Program-made: the position numbers and the translations under genes
Source of the DNA: a virus
IMG/VR virus record: IMGVR_UViG_3300035181_001340
Span: 1-28,719 of that record
DNA length: 28,719 bases
Direction: 5' to 3' (one strand)
Part shown: positions 13,037 to 20,966 of the stretch, one piece after another
Layout: each line of letters opens with the position of its first letter
Position numbering within the stretch: the stretch's first letter is position 1
Notes under the pieces: generated by a model
What the model saw: only the letters and a program-made list of their open reading frames with translations
Databases searched by the model: none
What the model was told of the DNA's origin: nothing

Positions 13037-16000
13037 TCAGCCCATCCAGTCCTCGTCATCGTCGTCGTCGCCACGGATGGCGTCGAGCGCCGCGTAGTGC
13101 GTGTCTGCGATGTCGAGGACGTCGGTGTTGCCAGCGCGGCCGGGCTCGTCGATCAGGCGGCGCTGCTCCTCCGGAGAGAAGGCCCGCATCGCAGTCTTCC
13201 CCTCCAGGTGGGCTCGCGCTGCTGCGGCGATGTCCGAGTCGCTCGGGCCAGGGCCTCCGCGACCCGAGTCCTTCATGATGACCTGTGCCCCGGCAGTGCG
13301 CTGGAACTCGGCGACGATCGACTCGACCGAGCCGGTCGACATGATCGACTCGCTCTCGGGGCTCAGTACGTCGTCATAGACGGCATGCCCCTGACTGGAC
13401 TGGTCTCCCAGCAGGCCATCGCTGATCGCCGATCCGTCGGTCGACGGGAGGGCGGGCTCAGGCTCGTCGTGGAGATCTGCCTGGACGCCGTACTCGTTCT
13501 GGTCTCCCGAGTCCCAGGTGGCCGTGCCGTCATCAAGGGACGACTCGTGCTGGCCACCCATGGGTGAGAGGTCGTCATCGGAGTTGCATCCAGGGCAGTT
13601 GCCCTTGCTATCTGGCGTGACGCCCATCCCGCAGAAGTGGCACCAATGCGTCGGAGAGAGTTCGTTCTCCGGCGTGTGCATCGTCGGTGCAGCCTCGCCG
13701 GAATCAACGCCCTGGAGCATCACTGCGTCCGCCGGGGAGGACACGTCGCACTTGGAGTTGCCCGAGTGGTGGTGGACCCACGGGACGTTGGGATCCATTG
13801 TCGTGCGCCTGATCGACTTGCCGCAGTTCGCGCAGACGTCGGAGTCGCCCTCGTACGCCTGCTCGCTGTAGTGCGACGCGACGCGGTCACCCATCGTCAT
13901 CGGGCTGATCGAGTGCCAGCCGATGGGGTCGGGACCGGCCGCGAATCCGGCGCTGGCCGGGTTCTCCATCGGGTCCTTCTGCTTGGTCGCGCCGGGCAGC
14001 GTCGGCCATGTCTGCTGAGGCGGCGCAGGCTCGCCCCAGGCATCGTTGACCGCAGCCATCTTGGCGAAGCGCACCAGGGCCGTCGATCGGATCGAGGAGG
14101 CCTCAAGGAGGATGCCGATCTCGTCAGCGTCGTCTCCGGACGTGGCCATCTGCGCGACGGTCGTGATGACCGGCGCAGGCTCGATGACCTTCGACCAGAC
14201 GGTGCGCATGTTGCCCGGCGGCACGGTGCGGCGCGTCAGGTTCTTGTCGTCGTCCTTGTCGAACTGGATGACGACCGGGGTGCGCTTCTTCTGGCCGGGG
14301 AGCAGGCCATCGCCCTGGCTGACCTCGCGGCCGAACATGCCCCGAGAGGAGGCCTCGAACTGGACAGCCAGCGCGTGGCTGCACATGCGCCCCTCGAAGC
14401 GCTTGTAGCGAGGGCTGCGTCCCCAGGCGTACGCGGCCCACTTGCAGCCGCACTGCCAGATCGCGATCTTGCGCGAGCCGGGTGCGTACTGGAGACCGGT
14501 CTCGTAGATGTGGTGGTCGCCCTTGACCTCAGCCTGGATGCCCTGGCTCGAAGCGACGACGATGCGGACACCGCCCTCGGTGCGGATCCGCTTGGCCTTG
14601 TTGCGGACGTCGCTCCACGAGCCCGTGAACTCGAAGCGGAACTCGGGGTCGGCTGCCGCCTCGCGGATCAGCGAGTAGGGGTCGAGCGAGGAGTACTTGC
14701 TCGGGCCGATGCGGTTCTCGGCCAACTCGTCATAGACGTGGTGCGGCGTCCCGGCGAAGGCGTCCTCGATCTTCTCGGCGGCGTCGTAGAAGCCACGCTG
14801 CGGCTCGTGCAGGTGGCCGTCCTTGCCCGACTCGTTCTTGCGGTTGACCCAGACGCCCTCGTCGTAGAGGTGCTTGCGGAGCGGCTCACCGCAGTGGACG
14901 CATGTGCTGTCGTACGGGCCCGGGGTCCCCTGAGACGAGTACTTCGTCGGACCCTCGTGCTGCTGGTCGAGCAGCCACTCGCTCCCTGAGGTGGCGTCGT
15001 TGACCTGCTTGCGGAGGTTCTTCTCCTCGGGGCTCGCGACGTCGTTGGCGAGCCAGCCCGGCATCTCGCCAGGCTTCTGCTCGTACATCGACTGCGGGTG
15101 CTCGGTGCAGTCGTAGTTGTTGCAGTCCCATGCGCCGTGCCCGTCGAACGCCTGGTGCAGAGGGCGGCCCCAGGCGTCGTGCGTTCCCTCGGCATGACGC
15201 GCCTGGGCCCACTCGTAGTGCTCGTCGCCGGAGTGACCGCCCCCTCCGCAGTTACACGGACCCGAGGCTGCCGTCTTCGAGGCCTGGCCACGGATCTCGT
15301 TGATGCGATCCTTGGCCATCATGAGGTCGTCGGTGGGGCCGGAGTACTCACCCGGGTGCTGCTCGCGGATGTGCCGCGAGCGAGCGTCCTCGGTCATGAA
15401 CCCGTCCTTGCAGTGCGGGCATCCGAGACCGGGCTCGTAGGTGAAGGACTCGCCCTTCCAGGTGTCGTGCCCGTGCGAGTACTCCTTGCCGTCGCTGTCG
15501 TCGGTCGGGCCTACCTGGAGATCGCGGTGGTCCCCATGGTCAGCAGTCTTGCTCGACCACTTCGTCGGGCCGATCTTGTTGTCGCCGAGCAGGCCCTTGA
15601 GGTGCTCGCTGTCCCCCAGCGCGTCATCGACGGTCTCGCCGACGTCGCGCTGCTGGGCGTGCTCGTAGTCGGGGCTGTTGCGCATCATCCAGCCGTGCGG
15701 GTCCTTGTCGTACTCCTGGCGGTCATTGGACGTGTCCAGGTGGCCGTCGACCCAGTGGTTGGGGTGGTAGCCGGGGTGCTCGTCCTCGTGGTCCCACAGC
15801 GCGGCACGGGCCTGGGCCTCGTCCGGGAAGTGTCCGAGGTACGCGCGCCCGTGGTGGGCGTGGTACGCGGTCTCGTTGCCCCAGCGGTTGGTGCCGACCT
15901 CGACCCTCGCGTCGTCGGGGTCCGGCCCCTCTGGATCGTGGTCGAGGTCCTCGTCCTCGTCGCCCTCGACCTCAGCCGTGCGGGAGAAAGGGGGCGGCTC

Positions 16001-16900
16001 TGCCAGCGAGTAGGTACGACGACGATCCATCGCGTCAGCGTGCCGGTCGTAGGGATCGCCGGAGTCCATCGCGGAGTCGGGGTCGTCGTAGTAGTCGTCC
16101 TGGTCGTCGCGCGGCTCGTGGTCGGTGAACTGGTGGATGTCCTTCTCACCGCAGTGCGGGCACGCGCCGTGCGCGTCGTAGTTGAAGTCGCCTCCGCAGG
16201 AGTTGCACTGCGTGTCGGCCGGAGCCTCGCCGGGGTCGCGCTGGTTGGCGACCTCGGAGGAGTACTGGCTCATCTCGGCATCGTTGACGGCGTGGCGGGG
16301 TGCGTAGCGGCGGGCAGCATCCTGATACTGCTTCTTCGAGCAGTCCTCGCACTGGGACGGGAAGGCCACCGGTCCGTTCTCGGTCTGCCGGTCTCCGCCC
16401 AGGGTGCGCATCTCGTCGACCGGCTTGGTCTTGCCGCAGTCCTCGCACTCAGCCGTGTCTGGCTCGGAGAGCGAGGTCTCGGTCTGGCGGAGCGAGGCGT
16501 AGGACGTGATGGGGGCCTCGCGGAAGCCAGAGGCCGAGGACGCAGTCCGGCTGCCGAGCACGGTGTTGATCGCCGGGTCCGGTCGATCCTGGAGGATCGA
16601 GCCCAACTCGGGGTAGTCGTCGGCCGCCGTGTGCTCGACGCTCGCCGTCGTGGTGCCCGTGGGAGACAACTGGGAGGCCGTGTAGAGCCCGCCGCCCATG
16701 CCCTTGTCCAGAGTGACCTGGTAGGCCTCGTTGCCCGCGCTTGGGCCATCGTGGACCGCCGTGACGGTGCCGGGGAGACCATCGACGGTCATGACGGCGG
16801 AACCGGGCTTGAACTCCCAGTAGTCCGACGAGGTGACCCCCGCTGCCTTGCTGACTGCTGCCGTCTCGTGACGGGAGGCCTTGCGGCTACCCAGACCCAT
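13037..16900 (-). CDS. giant modular SWIM / zinc-finger protein, 1287 aa
   Basis: The start is ATG 16900, just after GGAAGGGAG and element F; a longer frame to 16993 would run into the portal gene. A small barrel lies near residues 30-80. C-x-x-C pairs occur at 152/155, 184/187, 232/235, 247/250, 494/497 (C2H2-like with H510 and H515), 667/670, 1023/1026, 1087/1090 and 1102/1105. Residues 778-850 form a SWIM zinc finger: C817-x-C819-x20-C840-x-H842 after a beta hairpin. Three modules end in I-G-P-[TS]-K-[WY]-S-S (443-450, 649-656, 731-738). SRTA occurs at 117-120 and 306-309, SSKTA at 449-453, ASKTA at 540-544. The C terminus is poly-Asp then E-D-W-M-G. SWIM domains bind DNA or protein; the role here is unknown. 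Confidence 0.8.
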   Translation of the reverse strand: MGLGSRKASRHETAAVSKAAGVTSSDYWEFKPGSAVMTVDGLPGTVTAVHDGPSAGNEAYQVTLDKGMGGGLYTASQLSPTGTTTASVEHTAADDYPELGSILQDRPDPAINTVLGSRTASSASGFREAPITSYASLRQTETSLSEPDTAECEDCGKTKPVDEMRTLGGDRQTENGPVAFPSQCEDCSKKQYQDAARRYAPRHAVNDAEMSQYSSEVANQRDPGEAPADTQCNSCGGDFNYDAHGACPHCGEKDIHQFTDHEPRDDQDDYYDDPDSAMDSGDPYDRHADAMDRRRTYSLAEPPPFSRTAEVEGDEDEDLDHDPEGPDPDDARVEVGTNRWGNETAYHAHHGRAYLGHFPDEAQARAALWDHEDEHPGYHPNHWVDGHLDTSNDRQEYDKDPHGWMMRNSPDYEHAQQRDVGETVDDALGDSEHLKGLLGDNKIGPTKWSSKTADHGDHRDLQVGPTDDSDGKEYSHGHDTWKGESFTYEPGLGCPHCKDGFMTEDARSRHIREQHPGEYSGPTDDLMMAKDRINEIRGQASKTAASGPCNCGGGGHSGDEHYEWAQARHAEGTHDAWGRPLHQAFDGHGAWDCNNYDCTEHPQSMYEQKPGEMPGWLANDVASPEEKNLRKQVNDATSGSEWLLDQQHEGPTKYSSQGTPGPYDSTCVHCGEPLRKHLYDEGVWVNRKNESGKDGHLHEPQRGFYDAAEKIEDAFAGTPHHVYDELAENRIGPSKYSSLDPYSLIREAAADPEFRFEFTGSWSDVRNKAKRIRTEGGVRIVVASSQGIQAEVKGDHHIYETGLQYAPGSRKIAIWQCGCKWAAYAWGRSPRYKRFEGRMCSHALAVQFEASSRGMFGREVSQGDGLLPGQKKRTPVVIQFDKDDDKNLTRRTVPPGNMRTVWSKVIEPAPVITTVAQMATSGDDADEIGILLEASSIRSTALVRFAKMAAVNDAWGEPAPPQQTWPTLPGATKQKDPMENPASAGFAAGPDPIGWHSISPMTMGDRVASHYSEQAYEGDSDVCANCGKSIRRTTMDPNVPWVHHHSGNSKCDVSSPADAVMLQGVDSGEAAPTMHTPENELSPTHWCHFCGMGVTPDSKGNCPGCNSDDDLSPMGGQHESSLDDGTATWDSGDQNEYGVQADLHDEPEPALPSTDGSAISDGLLGDQSSQGHAVYDDVLSPESESIMSTGSVESIVAEFQRTAGAQVIMKDSGRGGPGPSDSDIAAAARAHLEGKTAMRAFSPEEQRRLIDEPGRAGNTDVLDIADTHYAALDAIRGDDDDDEDWMG
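15551..15575 (-). repeat. 25-nt direct repeat, copy in the SWIM gene
   Basis: This stretch encodes I-G-P-T-K-W-S-S and is identical over 25 nt to 8445-8469 in the protease gene, about 7 kb away. Three further copies (around 14684-14710, 14930-14953 and 20032-20055) keep the amino acids but differ in several bases. Confidence 0.85.
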
Positions 16901-16916
16901 GGCGGTCTCCCTTCCT

Positions 16917-16952
16917 CTACCCCTTCGTCGTAGTCCTGCCGGTGGGGACAGG
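16917..16952 (-). promoter_or_regulatory. intergenic element copy F
   Basis: On the minus strand CCTGTC (16952-16947), 20 nt, then GAAGGGGTAG (16926-16917), followed by AGGAAGGGAG and the ATG at 16900. In this copy the 20-nt spacer lacks the usual CTTCnCCGA and instead forms half of the inverted repeat at 16929-16958. Confidence 0.7.
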
Positions 16953-16958
16953 ACTACG
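16929..16958 (-). terminator. perfect 10-bp inverted repeat overlapping the portal stop codon
   Basis: CGTAGTCCTG (16929-16938) and CAGGACTACG (16949-16958) are exact reverse complements around a 10-nt loop. One arm contains the portal TAG. No U-run follows; instead the hairpin merges into element copy F. It could be an attenuating or processing hairpin rather than a strong terminator. Confidence 0.5.
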
Positions 16959-19245
16959 CGGCGCTGCCGTCCTGGGGTGCCTCGTAGAACCACTCGTCCA
17001 TCGGCTTCTCCGGCTCGACGGATGCGTAGCGGCGCATGCCGATGTGAGAGGGGGCTCGGTAGGTCTTGGGAACCACTCGGGCCGGGTCGATCTCACCAGC
17101 GACCAGCCTGGCCCGCAGGGAGGGCATCTCGGTGATGGGCTCCTCAACGGACTCGCCCTCGTCGTTGGTGATGGTCCGCTTGCCGATGACCTTGATCTCC
17201 AGATCCTCCGACTTAACGCCCTGGAGGTAGAAAGCCTCGGTGTCGGCCAGCATGCGGCGGGCCACCTTGAACATCGGCTCGCGCTCACGCTTACGGAGTG
17301 CTGCGGCCATCGGCATGCCGTCCCTCTGCTCGTTGCTCTCCTCGGGCACGTTGGACTGCTCGCCGAAGGCAGGGATCCCGGCCGACTGGCTCGGGTTCAC
17401 CGGCTGGGCACCCATGCCGGGGATCGGCACGCCAGGCTCTGGCTGCATGAGGTCCTGCGCAGTCGGAGCGAGGTTGGCCGGATCGCTGGTGGGGTCGAGC
17501 CCCAGCATCGGCGCACGGGCGCTCATGGCCCCGTCCTGGCTGATCGGGGGCTGAGCCTGGGCCGCCTGTGCCTGGAAGTCGGCGATGAGGTCGGCCGGGA
17601 TCGGGAGGCCCTTGCTCCGGAGCGCCATGTAGATCTGCTTGCGCGTCTCCTGCTCGGCCACCGCGATGTCGACCTGCTCCTGCATCGCGGTCTCGATCTC
17701 GTCGGAGAGGTTGATCTCCACGTTGCGCATCCGGGTCTTGATCGAGATGGGGACGCCAGACTCGCGAAGAGCCTCCATGAACTGACGCTCGCCCTCCTCG
17801 TCACGGAGGTTCATCGTCTTGAAGCGCATCTCGGGGACGAGCAACTTGGGCTGCTCGACGATGCGCTGCTCGCCGGTCTCCTCGTCGACTTCGAGGATCT
17901 CCTCCATCTTGACGTAGCGCTTGCCCTCGCGGACCTCGTAGTCGTAGTGCTCCTGGGCCTCGGCGACGACGAGCATCCGCTGGCGCACGTGGCTCTTGAC
18001 GAGGTCCTGGAAGGTGGTGAGCAACTGACTCACGAGGTCGCGGTTGAGGGCGTCGGCTGCGTATGTCTCACCGCTGCTCGCGCCGTTGAGCATCGTCTGA
18101 CTCAGCCCGAACGCCTGGAGGATCCGAGACTCGATGCGATCAAAGTCAGGTCCCAGGTCGGGCATGGCCTCCCGTCCGAAGACGCTCTCCATCGTGACAC
18201 CGAAGTTGTGAACGATGACGCGGAAGTCAGCAGCCAGAGCGCCATCGAGCGCCTCCTCGAAGTCCGCCAGGTCATCGCCGGTCGGGATCCACGGGACGGA
18301 GGTTCCGAGATCGGTGGCGCTCGCGCCGAGACGGGCGAGGATCAGCGGGGTGTAGAGGCGGTCTGCGATGGCATCCATCGCGGAGTTGAGCATCTCCTCC
18401 TGCACGACCGAGCGCATGGCTCGCATCAGCAGCGGGACGCCTCGCTTGTTGAACGTGTCGGCCTTGAACTTGTACTGGTGCAGCAGCACGTTGCTGACCG
18501 GCATGAGGTCGTTGTCGTTGCCGAAGTTGATCAACTCCGGGTAGTTCTCCAGCAACTTCTGGTACTCGAAGAGCGGTGTGCGAGTAGAGATCAGGTCGCG
18601 GATCGTCTTGGGGAGACGGATCAGGAAGCGGGGGTCCTTGAGGAATGGGCTGCGCTCGACCTCGATGTCGTCGGGGTTGAGCAACTCCTCGCTGTCCCAG
18701 ATACCGAGCACCTCGTTGAACGAGGCGAACGGCCATGCCTCGCCGACGGTCCAGTACTCGCGCCCGAAGTCGAGCAGGAACTCGTCGTAGTTGAGCCCCT
18801 CCTCGGTGAAGAACAGGTCGGTGTAGAACTGCGTGATCTGCTCGTCCTTGCACGACAACTCGGCACCCTGGAGCGGGTACTTGGTGAAGATGTCGATGGC
18901 CGGGCCGATGATCGGGTGGGTCTGGTAGAGCAGGCGGCAGAACTGCCTGATCCGCTTGAGTTCCTCGTTGTCTGCCGTGTCGTACGGCAGGTTGTTCTGC
19001 TTCCAGTAGAAGAACGGGTCGCGGGGTCGCCCGGTGGCGAACGCGAGGTCGGACCCACCTCGGCCGCCACCGGGAGTCATAGCGGTCTTGTTCATCCCGG
19101 CGATCTTGGAGTTGACCCGACGGTTGTGGCGCATCTCTGACTGCTCAGGGGTCGTCTCGGTGCTCGCGGTGCGCGTGCTTCCGAAACGACGGCCCATGCG
19201 GCTCAGGACCGCCTGGTCGTACCCGTCTGGCTTGGTGTCAGCCAC
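16954..19245 (-). CDS. portal protein
   Basis: This is the dodecameric-ring type protein at the head vertex through which DNA enters. The start is GTG 19245, 2 nt after the upstream stop. At 763 residues it is long for a portal. The body from about 70 to 560 has typical portal features: Y-Q-T-H-P-I-I-G-P-A-I-D-I-F near the start, the aromatic W-T-V-G-E-A-W-P-F-A-S-F, a long helical segment (V-V-Q-E-E-M-L-N-S-A-M-D-A-I), the F-G-L-S-Q-T-M-L-N-G region, and a helix before a mixed C-terminal tail. Residues 23-28 (S-T-R-T-A-S) and 52-55 (N-K-T-A) carry the recurrent motif, so the N-terminal ~55 residues may be removed. The TAG stop lies inside a hairpin. Confidence 0.85.
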   Translation of the reverse strand: MADTKPDGYDQAVLSRMGRRFGSTRTASTETTPEQSEMRHNRRVNSKIAGMNKTAMTPGGGRGGSDLAFATGRPRDPFFYWKQNNLPYDTADNEELKRIRQFCRLLYQTHPIIGPAIDIFTKYPLQGAELSCKDEQITQFYTDLFFTEEGLNYDEFLLDFGREYWTVGEAWPFASFNEVLGIWDSEELLNPDDIEVERSPFLKDPRFLIRLPKTIRDLISTRTPLFEYQKLLENYPELINFGNDNDLMPVSNVLLHQYKFKADTFNKRGVPLLMRAMRSVVQEEMLNSAMDAIADRLYTPLILARLGASATDLGTSVPWIPTGDDLADFEEALDGALAADFRVIVHNFGVTMESVFGREAMPDLGPDFDRIESRILQAFGLSQTMLNGASSGETYAADALNRDLVSQLLTTFQDLVKSHVRQRMLVVAEAQEHYDYEVREGKRYVKMEEILEVDEETGEQRIVEQPKLLVPEMRFKTMNLRDEEGERQFMEALRESGVPISIKTRMRNVEINLSDEIETAMQEQVDIAVAEQETRKQIYMALRSKGLPIPADLIADFQAQAAQAQPPISQDGAMSARAPMLGLDPTSDPANLAPTAQDLMQPEPGVPIPGMGAQPVNPSQSAGIPAFGEQSNVPEESNEQRDGMPMAAALRKREREPMFKVARRMLADTEAFYLQGVKSEDLEIKVIGKRTITNDEGESVEEPITEMPSLRARLVAGEIDPARVVPKTYRAPSHIGMRRYASVEPEKPMDEWFYEAPQDGSAA

Positions 19246-19247
19246 GG

Positions 19248-20480
19248 TCAGACCCCCGCGAAGGTGTCGAGGTCGTAGCAGTCCTCACCGGGGTCGTGCG
19301 AGCCAGAGGCACCGCAGCAGGGGCAGCCGAAGGTGCGCTGTCCCGACGGGTCCATCGTGGCGTTGCCCGAGCCGTGGCAGGTCTGGCACGGGTACCGCTG
19401 GTTGGTGATGCCGGAGACGTCCTTGCCACAGTCGTCGCAGTTCGCTTCGCCCGATCGAAGGCCGCTCCCGCAGCCGGGGCACTTGGCCGCGTCGTTGAGC
19501 ATCGAGGTCTTGATCACGAGAGCAGTGGCCGCCGGGTCGGGCGAGGTGACGATCGCGATGTGCCGGATGAAGTCGTCCTCGTCGAGCACTGCGCCCCTGG
19601 AGGTCCGGTAGGTCTTCTTGGCGAACGGGTTGCCCTTGGACTTCTCGTGGCCGGAGGAGTCGCCCGAGGCGCTTTCGTCGTCGGCCTTGGCATCGGCCTC
19701 GCCGGTCGGAGGGACCTCGCCGCCCTCACCGAGAGCAGAGGGGTCCATCGGAGCGCCTGGCTCGGACGGGTCGGTATCCATGCCCTCCATCGGCGAGCCG
19801 GGAGGAGGTCCGCCGGGAGCGCCCATCTGGCCGGGCATGCCGGGCACCTGTACGGGCTGGCCGTCGATGCTCTGCGGGAAGTTGGGGTAGACCGGCTGCA
19901 CCTGCACGGTGAAGGCGGTGTGGCAGAACTGGCACTCGATGGTGCGGTCGGACCGCGCGAGCACCTGGCCGGACCCGCAGAACGGGCAGTGGAAGACCGT
20001 CATGCCGTCGCCGGAGTCGTGCGCGACCTTGCGGGTCGAGTACTTCGTGGGCCCGCTCGGGTTGCTCATCAGGAACTCCTGCTCCTCGGGTGTGCCGATG
20101 TCCAACTTGCTCGCGAGGTCGGCCCGGTCCTCTGCGGTCTCGCCGATGATGCTCTGCGAGTGGTCGCCCTCGATGGGGCGACGGTGCTTGATCCCGCCTG
20201 GGGTCATCAGCAGCGACTCGCTGTGCCCGACGATGGGCTCGCTGTGCCCGCTCTCCCAGAGCAGCGAGTCGCCCGTCTGCAAGGGGCGAGGAGGACGGCG
20301 GCCGGGCGTGTGGATGATCGGCTCCGGGTGGCGAACCTGGCTCCACGCTGCGCTCTTGCTGACCATGCCGCCGCGCGAGCCGTCCTTGCAGGCGTCGCAG
20401 AGCATCTTGTCGCCGACCCTGGTTCGGGGCTCGTAGGGCCCCATGGTCGCCTTGCAGTCGTCGCACTGACGCCGTGCCAT
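19248..20480 (-). CDS. multi-zinc-ribbon protein with one GPTKYS module, 410 aa
   Basis: ATG 20480 lies 6 nt after GAGGAG. The protein has at least three metal-binding clusters: C6/C9 with C28/C31 (LIM/ribbon-like), C165/C168 with C183/C186, and a C-terminal group C334/C337, C348/C351, C365/C368 and C386/C388/C389. S-G-P-T-K-Y-S-T-R-K-V-A at 142-153 matches the recurrent module found in the SWIM protein and the protease. Residues 55-115 contain imperfect repeats of E-P-I-x-x-H and S-x-S-x-x-x-T-P-G. The middle (195-290) is Pro/Gly/acidic and disordered. It ends 2 nt before the portal start. Probably a head-internal or portal-associated protein; no enzyme motif is seen. Confidence 0.8.
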   Translation of the reverse strand: MARRQCDDCKATMGPYEPRTRVGDKMLCDACKDGSRGGMVSKSAAWSQVRHPEPIIHTPGRRPPRPLQTGDSLLWESGHSEPIVGHSESLLMTPGGIKHRRPIEGDHSQSIIGETAEDRADLASKLDIGTPEEQEFLMSNPSGPTKYSTRKVAHDSGDGMTVFHCPFCGSGQVLARSDRTIECQFCHTAFTVQVQPVYPNFPQSIDGQPVQVPGMPGQMGAPGGPPPGSPMEGMDTDPSEPGAPMDPSALGEGGEVPPTGEADAKADDESASGDSSGHEKSKGNPFAKKTYRTSRGAVLDEDDFIRHIAIVTSPDPAATALVIKTSMLNDAAKCPGCGSGLRSGEANCDDCGKDVSGITNQRYPCQTCHGSGNATMDPSGQRTFGCPCCGASGSHDPGEDCYDLDTFAGV

Positions 20481-20483
20481 GCC

Positions 20484-20954
20484 TCACTCCTCGCCGAAGC
20501 CGAAGGCGTCCCTCATCAGCACGACCGACGCGAGTCGGACCAGGTGGTCTGCTTCGGTGTCGTCGAGACGTGACGTGACGGCGAGGAACGATGGGTCGTG
20601 CCGGATGCGAGCGGTGATCGAGTCCAGCGCGTCCTGAGCGTACTGGCCGAAGGAGGCCAGGTGTCCACTCGCGGCCATCTGGTTGAGGAGACCCTCGGGT
20701 CCCTCGTTCTCGTAGATGTCCTTCGCAGCGTGCACGGCGAAGCCACCGACGTCGAGCGAGTCGTCGAGGGAGGACTCGACGGTCATCCCGGCAGCGATCG
20801 GCGTGATGTCGTCTGTCGACACCAGCGAGTAGTCGCCGCTGGCCCACTTCACATGGGCACCGGTCGACGAGCAGGCCAAGATGCGCCCCTCGTCTCCGGG
20901 CTGGATCTCACCCATCGGCGTACCGATGTAGGAGACCCTCTGACCGTCATGCAC
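20484..20954 (-). CDS. hypothetical protein with N-terminal SH3-like barrel, 156 aa
   Basis: I place the start at GTG 20954 because GAGGAG then lies 8 nt upstream. The in-frame GTG at 20963 is also possible, but the purine block would almost touch it. Residues 1-45 (G-Q-R-V-S-Y-I-G, I-Q-P-G-D-E-G-R-I-L, A-H-V-K-W-A-S-G) have the pattern of a small beta-barrel of the kind seen in many short actinophage proteins. The C-terminal two thirds are helical (L-L-N-Q-M-A-A-S-G, A-D-H-L-V-R-L-A-S-V-V-L-M-R-D). It sits between two large zinc proteins in the same run. No function was recognised. Confidence 0.7.
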   Translation of the reverse strand: MHDGQRVSYIGTPMGEIQPGDEGRILACSSTGAHVKWASGDYSLVSTDDITPIAAGMTVESSLDDSLDVGGFAVHAAKDIYENEGPEGLLNQMAASGHLASFGQYAQDALDSITARIRHDPSFLAVTSRLDDTEADHLVRLASVVLMRDAFGFGEE

Positions 20955-20966
20955 GTGGCTCACTCC

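Noticed and set aside
13037-16993. Start of the SWIM gene at 16993
   Set aside because: It would overlap the portal gene's end and the hairpin and element, and adds an Arg-rich tail of shadow character; ATG 16900 has its own ribosome site.
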